DNA of 64,000 nucleotides from Ceratothoa steindachneri (taxonomy: Eukaryota > Arthropoda > Malacostraca > Isopoda > Cymothoidae), in the NCBI GenBank assembly GCA_963969495.1, contig OZ018321.1, forward strand, positions 137,318,344 through 137,382,343, given 5' to 3'. Of the stretch, positions 19,866 through 31,639 are shown piece by piece. The notes beneath the pieces were generated by a model, which saw nothing but the letters and a program-made list of their open reading frames with translations, made no database searches and was not told where the DNA came from. Within the stretch, counting starts at the first letter, position 1, and each line of letters starts with the position of its first letter. The position numbers and the translations under genes were made by a program.

Positions 19866-21750
19866 GCTTCTTCATCATCTGGATCCTCATAATCTTTCTG
19901 TTCTCATCAAGATCCTCATTCATTTTCCTGTTCGCATCGGTATTTTCATTCATCTTCCAGTTCCCATCGGGATCTTCCTTCATTTTCCTGTTCCCATCGG
20001 GATCTTCCTTCATTTTTCTGTTCCCATCGGGATCATCATTCATCTTCCTGTTCCCATCAGAATCGTCACTGATTTTCCTGTTTCGATCGGAATCCTAAAT
20101 TATTTTTCTGTTCCCATCAAGATCCTTATTCGTCTTCTTGTTCCCATCGGGATCCTCATTCATCTTACAGTACCAATCGAGATCTTCATTTATCTATATG
20201 TTCCCATCGGGATTCTCATTCATCTTCCTGTTACCATCGGGATCCTTATTGATCTTTCTGTTCCCATCGGGATCCTTATTCATCTTCCTGTTCCCATCGG
20301 GATTCTCATTCATCTTCCTGTTCCCATCGGGATCCTTATTCATCTTTCTGTTCCCATCGGGATCCTTATTCATCTTCCTGTTCCCATCGGGATCCCCATT
20401 CATATTTCTGTTCCATCAGGATCCTCATTTATATTTCTGTTCCATCAGGATACTCATTTATATTTCTGTTCCCATCGGGATCCTCATTCATCTTTCGTTC
20501 CAATCAAGATCCTCATTCATCTTGCCGTTCCTATCGAGATCTTCATTCTTCTTCCTGCTCTTATCGAAATCCTCATTTATCTTCATGTTCCCATCGAGAT
20601 TTTCATCCATCTTCCAGTTCCCATCGGGATCTTCATTCATCTCACTGTTCCAATCGAGATCTTCATTTATATATCTGTTCCCATCTGGATCCTCATACAT
20701 CTTCCTTTTCCCCTTGATATTCTCATTCATTTTATCTTTCTCATCGGGATCCTCATTCATCTTCCTGTTCCTATCAGGACCTTCATTCATCTTCATGTTC
20801 CCATCGGGATATTCATTCATTTTCCTGTTCCCATCGGGATCCTCATTCATTTTCTTGTTCCTATCAGGATCCTCATTCTTCTTCCTGTTTTGATCGGAAT
20901 CCTTATTCATTTTTCTGTTCCCATCAAGATCCTCATTCATCTTCCTGTTTCTATCGGGATCACCATTCATCTTACTGTTACAATCGAGATCTTCATTTAT
21001 CTTTTTGTCCACATCCGGATCCTTGCTCATCTTCTTGTTGTCATCGGGATCCTCATTCATCTTTCGTTCCCATCAAGATCCTTATTCATCTTCTTGTTCC
21101 CATCGGGATCCTCCTCATTCATCTTCCTATTTTCATCGAAATCCTCATGTATTTTCCTGTTCCCATCGAGATCTTCATTAATCTTTCTGTTCCCATCGGT
21201 ATTTCATTCATGTTCACGTTGCCATCGGGATCCTCTTTCATATTTCTCTTCATATCGGGATCCTTATTCATCTTTCGTTCCCATTAAGATCCTCATTTAT
21301 CTTTCTTTCTCCATCGAGATCCTTATTCATCTTCTTTTTTTTATCGGAATCTTCATTTATTTTCCTGTTCCCATCGAGATCTTCATTTACCTATCTGTTT
21401 CTATCGGGATTCTCATTCATCTTCCTGTCCCCATCGGGATCCTCATTCATATTTCTGTTCCATCCGGATCCTCATTCATCTTTCTTTTTCCACCGGGATC
21501 TTCATTCATCTTCCTGTTCCCATCAGGATATTCATTCATTTTCCTATTCCTATTGGGATCTTCATTCATCTTTCTGTTTCCATCGGGATCCTCATTCATA
21601 TTCCCCTCCCTATCGGAATAATCATTCATCTTCCTGTTCCCATTGGGATCCTAATTCATCTTCCTGTTCCCATCGGGATCCTCATTTATATAACTGCTCC
21701 AATCAAGATCTTCTTTCCTCTTACTGTTCCTATTGAGATCCTCATTCATC
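19866..21750. repeat. 30-bp minisatellite, about 62 units
   Basis: The unit is close to CATCTTCCTGTTCCCATCGG plus GATCCTCATT, repeated for almost 1.9 kb with many substitutions and a few 29- or 33-bp units (near 20414-20500 and 21110). Because the unit length is a multiple of three and lacks stops, long frames stay open. One plus frame runs 585 codons (19864-21621) with an IHLPVPIGIL theme; the minus strand gives blocks of DPDGNRKMNE. Upstream there is no recognisable promoter or conserved start, so I do not call a gene. The charged minus-strand decapeptide is the more protein-like reading if any is used. Confidence 0.95.
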
Positions 21751-23145
21751 TTTACTCACTTGTTTTACCTTCCTATTTATCTCTTTGGACGCATTCAACC
21801 GCATCTCTCTTGCATCCTCATCTTCACTCTTGAGTATTTTCAGGTACGCCTCCTTTTTACTTTCCACTATATACTTCTCACCAGCATTCCACTATTCAGC
21901 ATTTTGCTTCATCTTGTGTGTTCTGGCATATCCACACACATCCCTTTCACTACCTAATACCACTTCCTTAATATTTTCCGTATTTCTTCTACCTCCACGC
22001 TCGCACTTCTTTCATCTCTTCTACTCTCAATAATTATTTCACGATCTCCCTTTCTCTCATAATTAATTACCTTTAATTTCAGATTTTCCTCTCCTTGACA
22101 CCATCCTCACGTATTTTTTTCCATGCATCAACTCACTTAAGCTTACCCACCACAATCATGCGATCAGATAAACCATAGAATTAGACCTTACATTTTTATC
22201 ATGAAATAGGTCCCGTAGTATATTCTTTCTTACCTGGCATATATAAATCATGCTTTCACCTTCTTTCACCCTCCTATTTTCCCAATTCATGTGTATTTAA
22301 GAACATCCTGATGTCATGTGTGTTTACTAGGCTTGAGTTTCTTTCAGCTCACACCCTCTTACCCTCGATCCATTTTTATTTTTCTTCGTATGTATAAAAA
22401 GTTATCCCTTTTCTTATTCTTTCACACTTTATTCCATTCATATTTCTTACAAACTAATATTAACAGATAGCCATTCCGGAATCCATTCACCACTCGTTCC
22501 AGGCCATTCCAGAACCTCTCTTTCTCTGCTTCCATTCTAGCTTTACAGAGCCTGCACACTTCAACCAAGCTCAGTTTCACCTTTACAAATCTAAACCTCA
22601 CCCACACAATTCTTGAGCTCATGAATTCTACCCACCCATTTCATCATACCAAGCCTCTACCGATTTCACTCCATGTAATTCACTCAACACAAAAAAAATC
22701 TTCACTCCCTATCTTAAAAACATTGGCGAACTCTCTCTTCTTCCCCAAATCATATTTACCCATTCCGCACACCAATTTGGCGCAGGCAAGGAAGCGCATT
22801 TGTTGGCCAGACGCAAAGGGCTTTGAGACAGCCGCAAAAGGTCAGCGCTCTGAGGGATTGCATTTTTGGAGGGGAGGAGCCCCTTCTCAGGCCAGCGAAT
22901 TCTTCTCTGGGTTAGGTCGTCCTTTAGGATACGTGCCGGTGGACTCTATTGGTATTCCTTCCCACATATATATGTCAATTTTATCCTAGGAGTGAGCTTC
23001 ATAGGATTAAAGATAACCAGCTCCTAAATGTTTGTTAGTGCAACTGGAAAGGATTACGATAATAAATCCCCTGAAACACAGGAAAATATTTCCCTTTATA
23101 GAGAAAAAGAAACACAAAAAGAGAGAGAGTAAATAATCTCCAAAA
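21751..23145. other. non-coding, no gene recognised
   Basis: Pyrimidine-rich sequence to about 22790, then a more GC-rich block (22790-22970) with a 122-codon plus-strand frame that matches nothing I know. The composition change at 22790 may mark another repeat boundary. Confidence 0.4.
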
Positions 23146-23146
23146 G

Positions 23147-23215
23147 AGTGAGTGTCGTGGTTCTGATATCGAAGAGAGTTTGATGACACAGGTTCGAATC
23201 AAACTCTTTTTTTCA
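23147..23215 (+). repeat. B-box-bearing hairpin followed by T run
   Basis: GAGTTTGAT and ATCAAACTC form a 9-bp stem around a loop containing GGTTCGA, a B-box core, and the stem is followed by TTTTTTT. An upstream GTGAGTGTCGTGG is only weakly A-box-like. It could be a tRNA-derived SINE remnant with a pol III stop. Confidence 0.4.
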
Positions 23216-23309
23216 CTTACATATTTCTGTTAAAATAGTTTCCGTATTTTCTCCGTTCCTTAAAATCCCATTTTCTTTCTTAAGCTTTCTATGGTTCACA
23301 TAGTTTATT

Positions 23310-23800
<491 letters not shown>

Positions 23801-24420
23801 ATGGAGTGAGGTTCTTTCAGAATGACATAAATGAAATGTAATGAAAAGAGAGGTGTGAGACAAAGAACAGCTCTTCCGACCCTCCCTCGCCCCCTTTGGC
23901 GCTCATGGAGCAGCCAAGGATGGAGGGGGGAGGCCCGTTACTCCCTTATAGATCCCCATAGTCACACTGTCTAGAGCCAAAGTAGGCTCCAAGCACTGTG
24001 AGTACGGTGGTTAGGAGTGAAAGGGAGAGGAAGAAGAAGGTTTTTAGGATGAGACAGCGAAGAAAATGGTAGGAGACAAAAGTGGAGTTATTTAGTCATG
24101 GAACCTACAGTTTAACGTGGAATCCGAACCACGATGTGCCGATTGTCTCTAACTATAACTTTGCAGTTTATCGTGACCCCTGTCCAACGTATCTACTGTG
24201 AGTCCCGTGTGCGAATGTGATAGTAAAAACGAATAGATGTTGAAGGCTGAAAGAAGAAAGAGGTTTGCAAAGAAATGCTAGTTGCCTGAAGGTCAGGCTT
24301 ATCTCTGCCCATTTTAGGTAGCATAGCTAGCGTGATAAAGTTATAAAGTAGTGTTGGTATCTATAAGGCGTTCAAACCGTTATTAGTAAATATTCTTACT
24401 AAAAACTGGTGTAGGTTTCT
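23801..24420. other. non-coding, no gene recognised
   Basis: Purine-rich sequence without recognisable coding similarity. A 21-bp stretch at 24112-24132 recurs inverted at 53381-53401. Confidence 0.4.
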
Positions 24421-24421
24421 A

Positions 24422-25290
24422 TCTCTCTATCCTGGTTATAATTGACTATATCTTATTCTCTGGTGTTGTTTCGTTTTGGACATTAACGTCCAAAACGAAG
24501 AACATCTGATAAACATCAAGTAGCAATTTTAGGAGAACTCCGTGTTAAAATTCACTTATGAATTAAGCACGGGCAATAAACTTCCTTTCTTGGACGGTGA
24601 AGTTCAAAACATCAATGCTAGCTACAGAACTAAAGTACATAGAAAAAATACGGACATAAGAAGATGCATTAATGCGGAGTTAATGCCCAGAAAGGTATAA
24701 AATAAGCGTAATTGGCTCATACATACGCCGAGCACATAAATGCTGCTCTACGTGGGAACTTTTCCACCAAGATATAGCACGAGTAAAACAAACACTCGTG
24801 GATAACGGTTTCTCAAACAGCATGATTGACAAACAACTCCAATCATTTTCAAATAATCTATGAAAAGATACGGAAAAAACTGAAAGTAATCAAGGACAAG
24901 TTAACAACATCGAAGTGTATTAGAGACATCAGATGCCCAATAAAATAGGTGAAAAAACATCAAAGAGATTATTAAGCGTAACATCAAGGTTAAAAATCAA
25001 ATGGATAAAATTCAACTCATCATTTATTATAAAACAACAAAAGCCAGCAATCTTCTGAAGAAAAACAACAGCTACCTAAACTCCTCGAATCTCAAGTCAA
25101 CCAACATAGTTTACGAGCTCATCTGCCCCGATAAAGACTGTAAGCTTTATAACAACTTAAAATATATTGGCACAGCAACTTCTACACTTTCGAGACGTTT
25201 AACCATGCATCTGCAAAGCAGAGGGCCTAAAAAATAATATGGAGTGTGTACATAACATTAACTTAACGAAGATACGCCGTCCATCAACAT
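24422..25290 (+). pseudogene. Penelope-like element: RT end and GIY-YIG endonuclease
   Basis: Near 24540 the reading FTYELSTGNKLPFLDGEV and then YRTKVHRKNTD match the C-terminal RT region of Penelope-like elements (NKLPFLD, KVHRK). From 25001 to 25237 there is TKASNLLKKNNSYLNSSN, TNIVYELICPDKDCK, LKYIGTATSTLSRRLTMHL and QSRGPKK. This is the GIY-YIG endonuclease with its CxxxxC linker; the first GIY motif is replaced by VYELICP, as usual for these elements. Multiple frameshifts separate RT and endonuclease, and the 5' RT core is absent. Confidence 0.8.
24470..24499. other. perfect 12-bp inverted repeat
   Basis: TTCGTTTTGGAC, loop ATTAAC, then GTCCAAAACGAA. It lies just upstream of the recognisable Penelope RT reading. 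Confidence 0.85.
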
Positions 25291-25779
25291 TCAAGCGACA
25301 AGCTGGAATCGAACATTAAAATTATTTTAAAATTCCACTCACCGGACTGGCCTGTTTGCTCTAACGTTACGCTCAACCTAGAGAGAATAAATACCCCTTA
25401 AAAATCTTTTATTTCATTCGCCTGCTAGGGTTGCCTTAGATCGTCTAATTCTCTCTGCTTTCGTGAAGACTGTGCCTGCGTAGAACTCCTGGCATGCTCA
25501 TTCCTGGCAACTATCTTCGAATTCGATAAAGAAGGAAAAACTTTGGGAAAATATTTCACAAGACGCTTGCTCGGAATTCTTGGAAACTTACTGGCAGTTG
25601 TACCTGAAAATCGGCAAAGGAGGAAAATTTGGGGGGAAAATTTTAAAAAGCCCTCCGAAAACCCCCTTGTCCCGAAAGAGACCTAATAATACATCATCAT
25701 TCACTCACTAATATCATTATTATTTCTTTACTAGAGTGCCCCCTTAGGCAGATGACTGCCTAAGCCCCCAGCCCTGCCC
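25291..25779. other. Penelope 3' part and spacer
   Basis: No gene seen. GGCAAAGGAGG-AAA near 25612 resembles 36398, upstream of the third LINE 5' UTR, so part of this may belong to the LINE family. Confidence 0.35.
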
Positions 25780-26313
25780 CCCTAAGTGAACGGCTGCCAG
25801 ATGTGAGGAGGATTTGCCATTCATCTTTCGTCGCCACTATGCCGAGCAGTTGCATTGGCATAATTGGGAGCATTGGAGGAAGCTGGTTTGAGGATTAGCC
25901 CACAGTAGAGAACAATGTCAGAAACATTCCGGACAAGAGACGGACTGCAACCTTCGGTGCTTATTACGGCGAAGGCCCCTTCCAAGACCATAGAGGGACA
26001 TATAACCGTTTCTATGGTATGTTGGGGAGCGGTCGCGATTCAAAACCCTCGGGGGGGGGGGGCGTTGTCAATATGTCCGCCATACAATCACACCCCTGAG
26101 AGGATCCCACCTGGACTCATCTCATCCATCTTTTAATTCATCCTAAAAGGCAAATCCCTCTTCCATCTAGGTGGTGGCAAATAATTCTAATCAAACATAA
26201 GTAAAATTATAATATCCATCGAAGAACACTGGTAGGGAAATCACGTCAAGGACAGTAAGTAGATCATCAAAGAGAGTTAATGCACCCCCTCTTCAAGGGG
26301 CGGCACCCCAGAA
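25780..26313 (+). promoter_or_regulatory. 5' UTR and likely internal promoter region of LINE copy A
   Basis: Blocks GGCATAATTGGGAGCATTGG, GGTTTGAGGATTAGCCCAC, GACAAGAGACGGACTGCAAC and ATAGAGGGACATATAACCGT recur in order at about 31280-31440 and 36585-36755. Conservation upstream of ORF1 suggests the 5' UTR, which in LINEs usually holds the promoter; promoter function is inference. Confidence 0.7.
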
Positions 26314-27814
26314 ATGGCGGACTCTAACCCGTCAAGAGTACCGCTGAGAACACTGGCTGGCTTAGAAAAACCGGATAAGAGGACGGTGTATCAAACCCTA
26401 TTCGGAGAGCTGAATGTCGCCGTGCTCCGCCTGCTAGATGGACCGTCAGGCTATGTCGCTATCTGCGAAAAAGAGCAGGACATAGTGAAGCTGACTAAGG
26501 AAGAGGCGATCGAAATCCTGACAGGAATAAATCTCCAACCCACTACCCCTTCCCAGATCCAGGCACACAGAAGTGTGGTCTGCAGAAAGTTTGATCCCTG
26601 GATAGGCCAACATTCTAAAGACGAAATCAAAGAAGAAATTATGAGGAATCAGCAGTGGGCAAGGATAACGGAGGTGGTTAAATTTAAAAATAGGCGAGAC
26701 AACACCGAATACAGCCATGTATTCAAAGTTTTCTTCAGTGACACCTCCATACAGCAAGGGCGAAAGAGAGTGGTATTCTGCTCTCCAACGCCCAGATAAG
26801 CGGGGAGCAGATCGAAAGGGAGGAATATAACCCTATTCAAATCTGCTTCCGATGCTTTAAGCTCGAAGCACACACCACCAAGGACTGTAAGGAGCAAGAG
26901 ATCACCTCCTCCAAATGCAATGCCAAAGGCCACGGCTGGCGAGAATGCCAGGCAAAGGAGGAAAGATGCCCTAACTGCTGCCTAAGACACGGGGCTATGG
27001 CCATGTCATGCCCCCAAAAGAAGGAGCTAGTACGATGAAAAACGGAAGAAAGAAAGGCAGAGGGCGTAATGAGAGCGAACACCTACTACGCTCAAGCAAC
27101 CAGAACACCCTCAGCTAGATCAGCCGAAAGTACCCCAGCCCCCAAAACATACCTAAAGGTTGGAAACAAAATCTCAACAAAAATCCTCACGTGCATAATG
27201 TATGCTCACGTGACGAACCTAACAAACCCGGGTTGCTTCTCGACTGAGCTGAATGCCATGCTCAGAAAGAACGGTCTGGAGGAACTTTGGTTCCCAGACA
27301 ACCTTCCATCGGGGGACGTCCTGAAACTGCAGTACGAACCCTAAGAGGAAGCCCCAGCAACTCCCTTCCCACCTGTCGAAGACAAAGAAACACCAGGAAC
27401 AACAGAGAAAACCCAAGCCCCCAAAGAACGATTAACAGAGACCCCAGAATTGAGGCCCAAAGGAAGAGGGAAATGAAGGCGAAGAAGGCTGCGAGAAAGA
27501 TCAAAGAAGCGCGAAGCGCGAGTAAAGGAAAGGCTCCCCAATTGGCCAAGAACTTAGATGGAGAAGAGTTTAATATGCTCTTTTACAAAACTGAGCAAAC
27601 CCCATTTCCGGAAGACCTCACTATTAGGGAGATAGTCAAAGGGGTTAAAACTGGGCAGCTGAAATGGAGCTTCAACACCCCGTTGCAGAAAGCAACAGTC
27701 GACGAAGCGCTCATGACGTCAAGAATTAAGATATATACAGACTCCTGCCTTACCATAAGTGAAGCAGAATTCGCAAAAATTAGGAATGGGAAGAAGAGAA
27801 GAGTAAGAAAGTAA
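26314..27814 (+). pseudogene. LINE A ORF1, Gag-like RNA-binding protein
   Basis: ATG at 26314 opens MADSNPSRVPLRTLAGLEKP. RQ-rich folded residues include SQIQAHRSVVCRKFDPW and KFKNRRDNTEYSHVFKVFF. After a frameshift near 26790 come CFRCFKLEAHTTKDC, KCNAKGHGWREC and CPNCCLRHGAMAMSC, a row of CCHC-type knuckles (the second has lost its first Cys). A stop lies at 27036-27038, then LTCIMYAHVTNL and ELWFPDNLPSGDVLK. Another frame shift leads to a basic segment (REMKAKKAARKIKEA) and a C-terminal part ending at 27814. The ORF probably made an RNA chaperone-like nucleocapsid when intact. Confidence 0.75.
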
Positions 27815-27871
27815 ATAAGGAATAAACACACACACACACTTAGAGAAGAAAAACACTAAACGAACAACAAC

Positions 27872-30550
27872 ATGGAAAACACTAGCAACAATTTAAAAAT
27901 GCTCACACTCAACACCAACGGTTGGGAAGGAAAATCCATCCTATACGGAAACATTTCCCGCATGGTGGATCCCGACCTTATCCTCATATCTGAAAACGGT
28001 GTAAACACAGAAACAAACACAATGAAAATACCAAATTACACTGTGATCACAAAAAAACACACACAAGAAAGATACGATGGCGCTACCATCGCGATCCGTA
28101 AGAACATATAATATAAAACGCTTCCAGACTTAGGGAGCCCTTTGTGGCTGTTGAAATCACAACCCTAGTTATAGCCTTAACCGTGGCGGTGGCCTACCAG
28201 CCCACACGCCGTAAATACCTGCCCTTTCCTAACCTATATAACATCTTTGGACGAGGAAAAATGGCATTGCTGGGTGGTGACCTAAACGCCTGTTGCGCAG
28301 CTTCAGGTTACAGTCACACCAGCCAGAGATAGACTCCAGAGAGTATGACCAGACTTCCCGACTCACCTAACGCAACATTCGGCAACAAAACTGGACGTAG
28401 TATTGGCAAGCCGAAACTTCCCCTTTAACATCAGCAGCGTGCCCGGTCCTTTGGTACCGAGTGACCATGTCCCTATTTTAACAACTATCTCGCTGGCACC
28501 GATTCTCATGCCAGTGCCACTTAGGAAGAGTTATGCGAAAGCTAACTGGGAGTTATATAGAGAGATACTCGGCGAATACCAACCTGACGACCTGGGAGAC
28601 GCCAATCTCCTCGTACAAGCCGACGAGAGATGCGTCCCCAGGATCTCCTATAAAATGCTCCCACAAACTAGGTGGACAGACGAGATGAGGGACAACGCTC
28701 GAGAACATAAGGGGATCCTCGAAGAAATAGGCAAGACAGGCCCAAATAGGGAAAGGACAGCCAGAATAAGACAACTAAGCGAGGAACTAAAAACACATTA
28801 TTACAGAAAACAACAGGAAATCTGGAATGACATCATTGGTAGGCTGGACAGGGAGATCAGTCCACAGAGTTTCTGGAATAGAGTCCGAAGACTTAGGGGA
28901 CTGCCCACTAAAGCTAGAATAAAGTTAAAAGATGGAGAAAAACTCATTGAGGATTTAGAGTCTCTCGAAAGAAGATTCAGGACACACTGGAAAAGATTTT
29001 CGCTATTTCCCCTGAGGAAAACGATGACTTCGACCTGAACTTTGAAGACCAACTGCAAGACAAACTCGGCACAATGATTCATAGAACCCACCCCCACCTG
29101 CAAGTATCTCAGGATAGAGAGATGGTTGGCCCCGGTTGCCCGATAACCTTTAAAGAGACCATGAACACCATAAGTTCCTTCAAGCAAAGGGCACCAGGCT
29201 GGTCTGGGATCACGAAATGCAATCTCGTGAATGTCCCGAGGCAAATCATTCAGGGACTGGTTAACACCATGAATGCTTCCCTGAATGTAGGCTACTTTCC
29301 GGACGGGTACAAGATGGCTAAAATCATCTTCATCCCGAAAGGAGGTAAGCCCTAGGACCAGGTGGCAAACTTTCGCCCAATCTCTCTTCTGGAGATGCTC
29401 GGCAGATGTTCGAACAGGCTAAAAGCTCAACTGAGCGAGTTAGGAGCGCACAACCCCCCAAAACATGGGTTCCACCAAAAAAGAGGCACCAAAACAGCCC
29501 TAGCGCTTTTGACAAAAGAAATAGCCTATTGCCGTGTGAATAGGTTCTATGTAGACATTGTGTTGAGGGATGTGCAGAAGGCCTTCGATAAAGTCTGGCT
29601 GGAAGGATTACAATACAAGATCCTAAACCTCCAGCTAGACCTAGTCCTTGAAAGGATCCTTTGTGACTTTGTCATGGACAGAAGAGCATGTCTCATGATA
29701 GAAGGACACAGAGGACCCGAGTTCGAACTGAAGTCAGGCGTTCCACAGGGAAGTTGCCTGAGCCCTCTGCTTTACTTGGTCTTTACCATCGACCTCCCAA
29801 CGCCGGTGCATAGGGACACGATGTATCTGCAATTCGCAGATGACATCACCCAGATCGTCCCGTGCCCGGTGAAGAAAGCAAGGGATCAGACAACGCTAAC
29901 CATAGCGGAAATAAGCAACATCAGCTAGTACGAGAGACGCTGGAAGATAAGAACAAATAGAGACAATTTTAAGATCGTCCCACTAAGCCGCACGTTGACG
30001 GACCCCATAGTCGTCGAGGGGAGGAGATACGGCTATTCTGCCGAAAGCACTGTCCTTGGCTTAAAGTTCTGCGAGTACGGATACGCGAGACACTACACGG
30101 AGAAGCGGAACCTGGCGAAGAGAGAAATCACCAAGCTATACAGGTTTAGAGACCTTAGCTCGGCCAATATCAGGAAGATATACCTGATGTACGTCCGGGC
30201 TAAGCTCATCTATCACACAGTAGTGACTCAAGCGGCAAACAAAACCTCAATGAGAAAAATGCAGCAAGTACAAAACACTGCATCGCTACTGATCAACAAT
30301 GTCAGAAGGCGGGACCAACGCCGTCAGAGGGAGCTCCATGCATGAAAGAAACTAGACCCTATCAACATCTTCACCCAGAAATTTAGAAGAAGGATCTGGT
30401 TAACACTTACATATGATGTCATACCAGAATTACGGGAGATAGGTGGCAGAATGGGCATTCCTGCACGACTGTGTGGAAATGCCACACGACGTAGCCAGTT
30501 CCCAAGCACCAAACACTGTACACAGGAAAACATTACAGCAATATACACTT
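27872..30550 (+). pseudogene. LINE A ORF2, AP endonuclease and reverse transcriptase
   Basis: Starts MENTSNNLKMLTLNTNGWEG, with endonuclease motifs LNTNGW, ISENGVNTET, YDGATIAIRKN, VAYQPTRRKYLPFPN and LLGGDLNAC. RT motifs are ANFRPISLLEMLGR, VDIVLRDVQKAFDKVWLEGL, SGVPQGSCLSPLLYLVF and YLQFADDITQIV (FADD active site intact), followed by a thumb (TVLGLKFCEYGYARHYT) and AKLIYHTVVTQAANKT. Breaks: stop or frameshift near 28109, 28330, 29038, 29354 (TAG) and 29926. No RNase H follows. The frame continues to about 30550. Confidence 0.85.
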
Positions 30551-30640
30551 AACAGATACCCAATATACAACACAACCGTAACGAGACAAACACAGGATAT
30601 CCATAAATCTAAACAATAACAACACAGGTAAATTGCCGAG

Positions 30641-31195
30641 CCAAAAGCTTTAAAAGGCTTGAATGCTCGAGAATTTAACTAAAAATAAGTACAACAACAT
30701 TTGACGCACGAACAATAAGAAGAATACGCCTGCTACACGTAAATAAATCAATACATAATAGACACTTCCTAACACAAATAAGTAAAGTAAAATAACCAAA
30801 ATTAAAAAGTCTGCGATGCCCTCCTACTAAGGCACCCCCCCCCCCATTTAAAATTTTTTTCACCTACTTTTATCTACTACTATCCATTTTTTTTCTTAGA
30901 GTGAATATACCATCATCATCATCATTTCGCAAGACTCCTCCGAGAATTTAAGGTGCTCAGAAATACGGATATTGAGCACTCGCACTAGAAAGACAGCTTA
31001 CGCTTCTTTCGCTTTCCAGCGCCTGACCTTTGGCGAAGAAAGAAGATCAGAAAATTACAAGAGCATTTTCCACATCGATTTTTACAGAAGAAACCTTCCT
31101 CTCTAACGCCACTTTTTCCCTTACGGGGGACTTAAAAAAAAGAGAGATTTAAGACCAGGCGGTCATAATTAATTCTATGGCTACCTAAACTCATC
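30641..31195. other. 3' region of LINE A and spacer, no gene
   Basis: A-rich sequence, a poly-C run (30833-30845) and a short (CAT)n at about 30911. No coding similarity. It may contain the true 3' end of copy A. Confidence 0.45.
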
Positions 31196-31639
31196 ACCCC
31201 CTCCGCTCTCGCCTTTTAAGGCGTGGCCGTGTGTACTGCCATTCATAACCTAGTTCGAACTATGCCCATCGTAAGACAATGCATAATTACAGGAAGTTGG
31301 GAAAGAATGTTTGTGGACTATCCTACTGTGGAACCTTCCTTGAAAGGCATCCCGGACAAGACGTGATGCTGCAACCGTTGGGGAAGAGTTCTCTCTCTCC
31401 CTGATTGGCCAGCAGTGAACATAGAGGGACATAAAACCGTCTCTATGTGAGCTGGAAGCAGCCTCGATACCCAAACCCTAGAAGAGGCGCCCCCCTCCCA
31501 CGGTGCTGGTAGTTGATTTAATCACCACCCAGCATCAAGTCCACCATGAGTTATCCTTCTGGGGAGAGGGGCCTCCCTGGGTCCATCATATCATTCATTC
31601 ATCATTTTCACCCAGGCATTTACACCGGCTATGCTAAAG

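Larger units (their letters stand above)
25780..30640 (+). mobile_element. non-LTR retrotransposon, Jockey/I group, copy A (nearly full length)
   Basis: 5' UTR (25780-26313), Gag-like ORF1 with zinc knuckles (26314 to about 27814) and ORF2 with AP endonuclease and RT (27872 to about 30550). No RNase H is seen. It is followed head-to-tail by copies B and C. The frame breaks are few, making this the youngest-looking member. The clade within the Jockey/I group is unresolved. Confidence 0.85.

Noticed and set aside
19864..21621. 585-codon plus-strand ORF as a real hydrophobic repeat protein
   Set aside because: It lies entirely in the 30-bp minisatellite, switches among all three unit frames and has no conserved start or promoter; absence of stops follows from the repeat unit.
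19866..21750. CRISPR-like array
   Set aside because: Units are contiguous without spacers, and the sequence is eukaryotic.
22621..22989. 122-codon plus-strand ORF as a gene
   Set aside because: No similarity recognised, spans a composition change, no supporting context.
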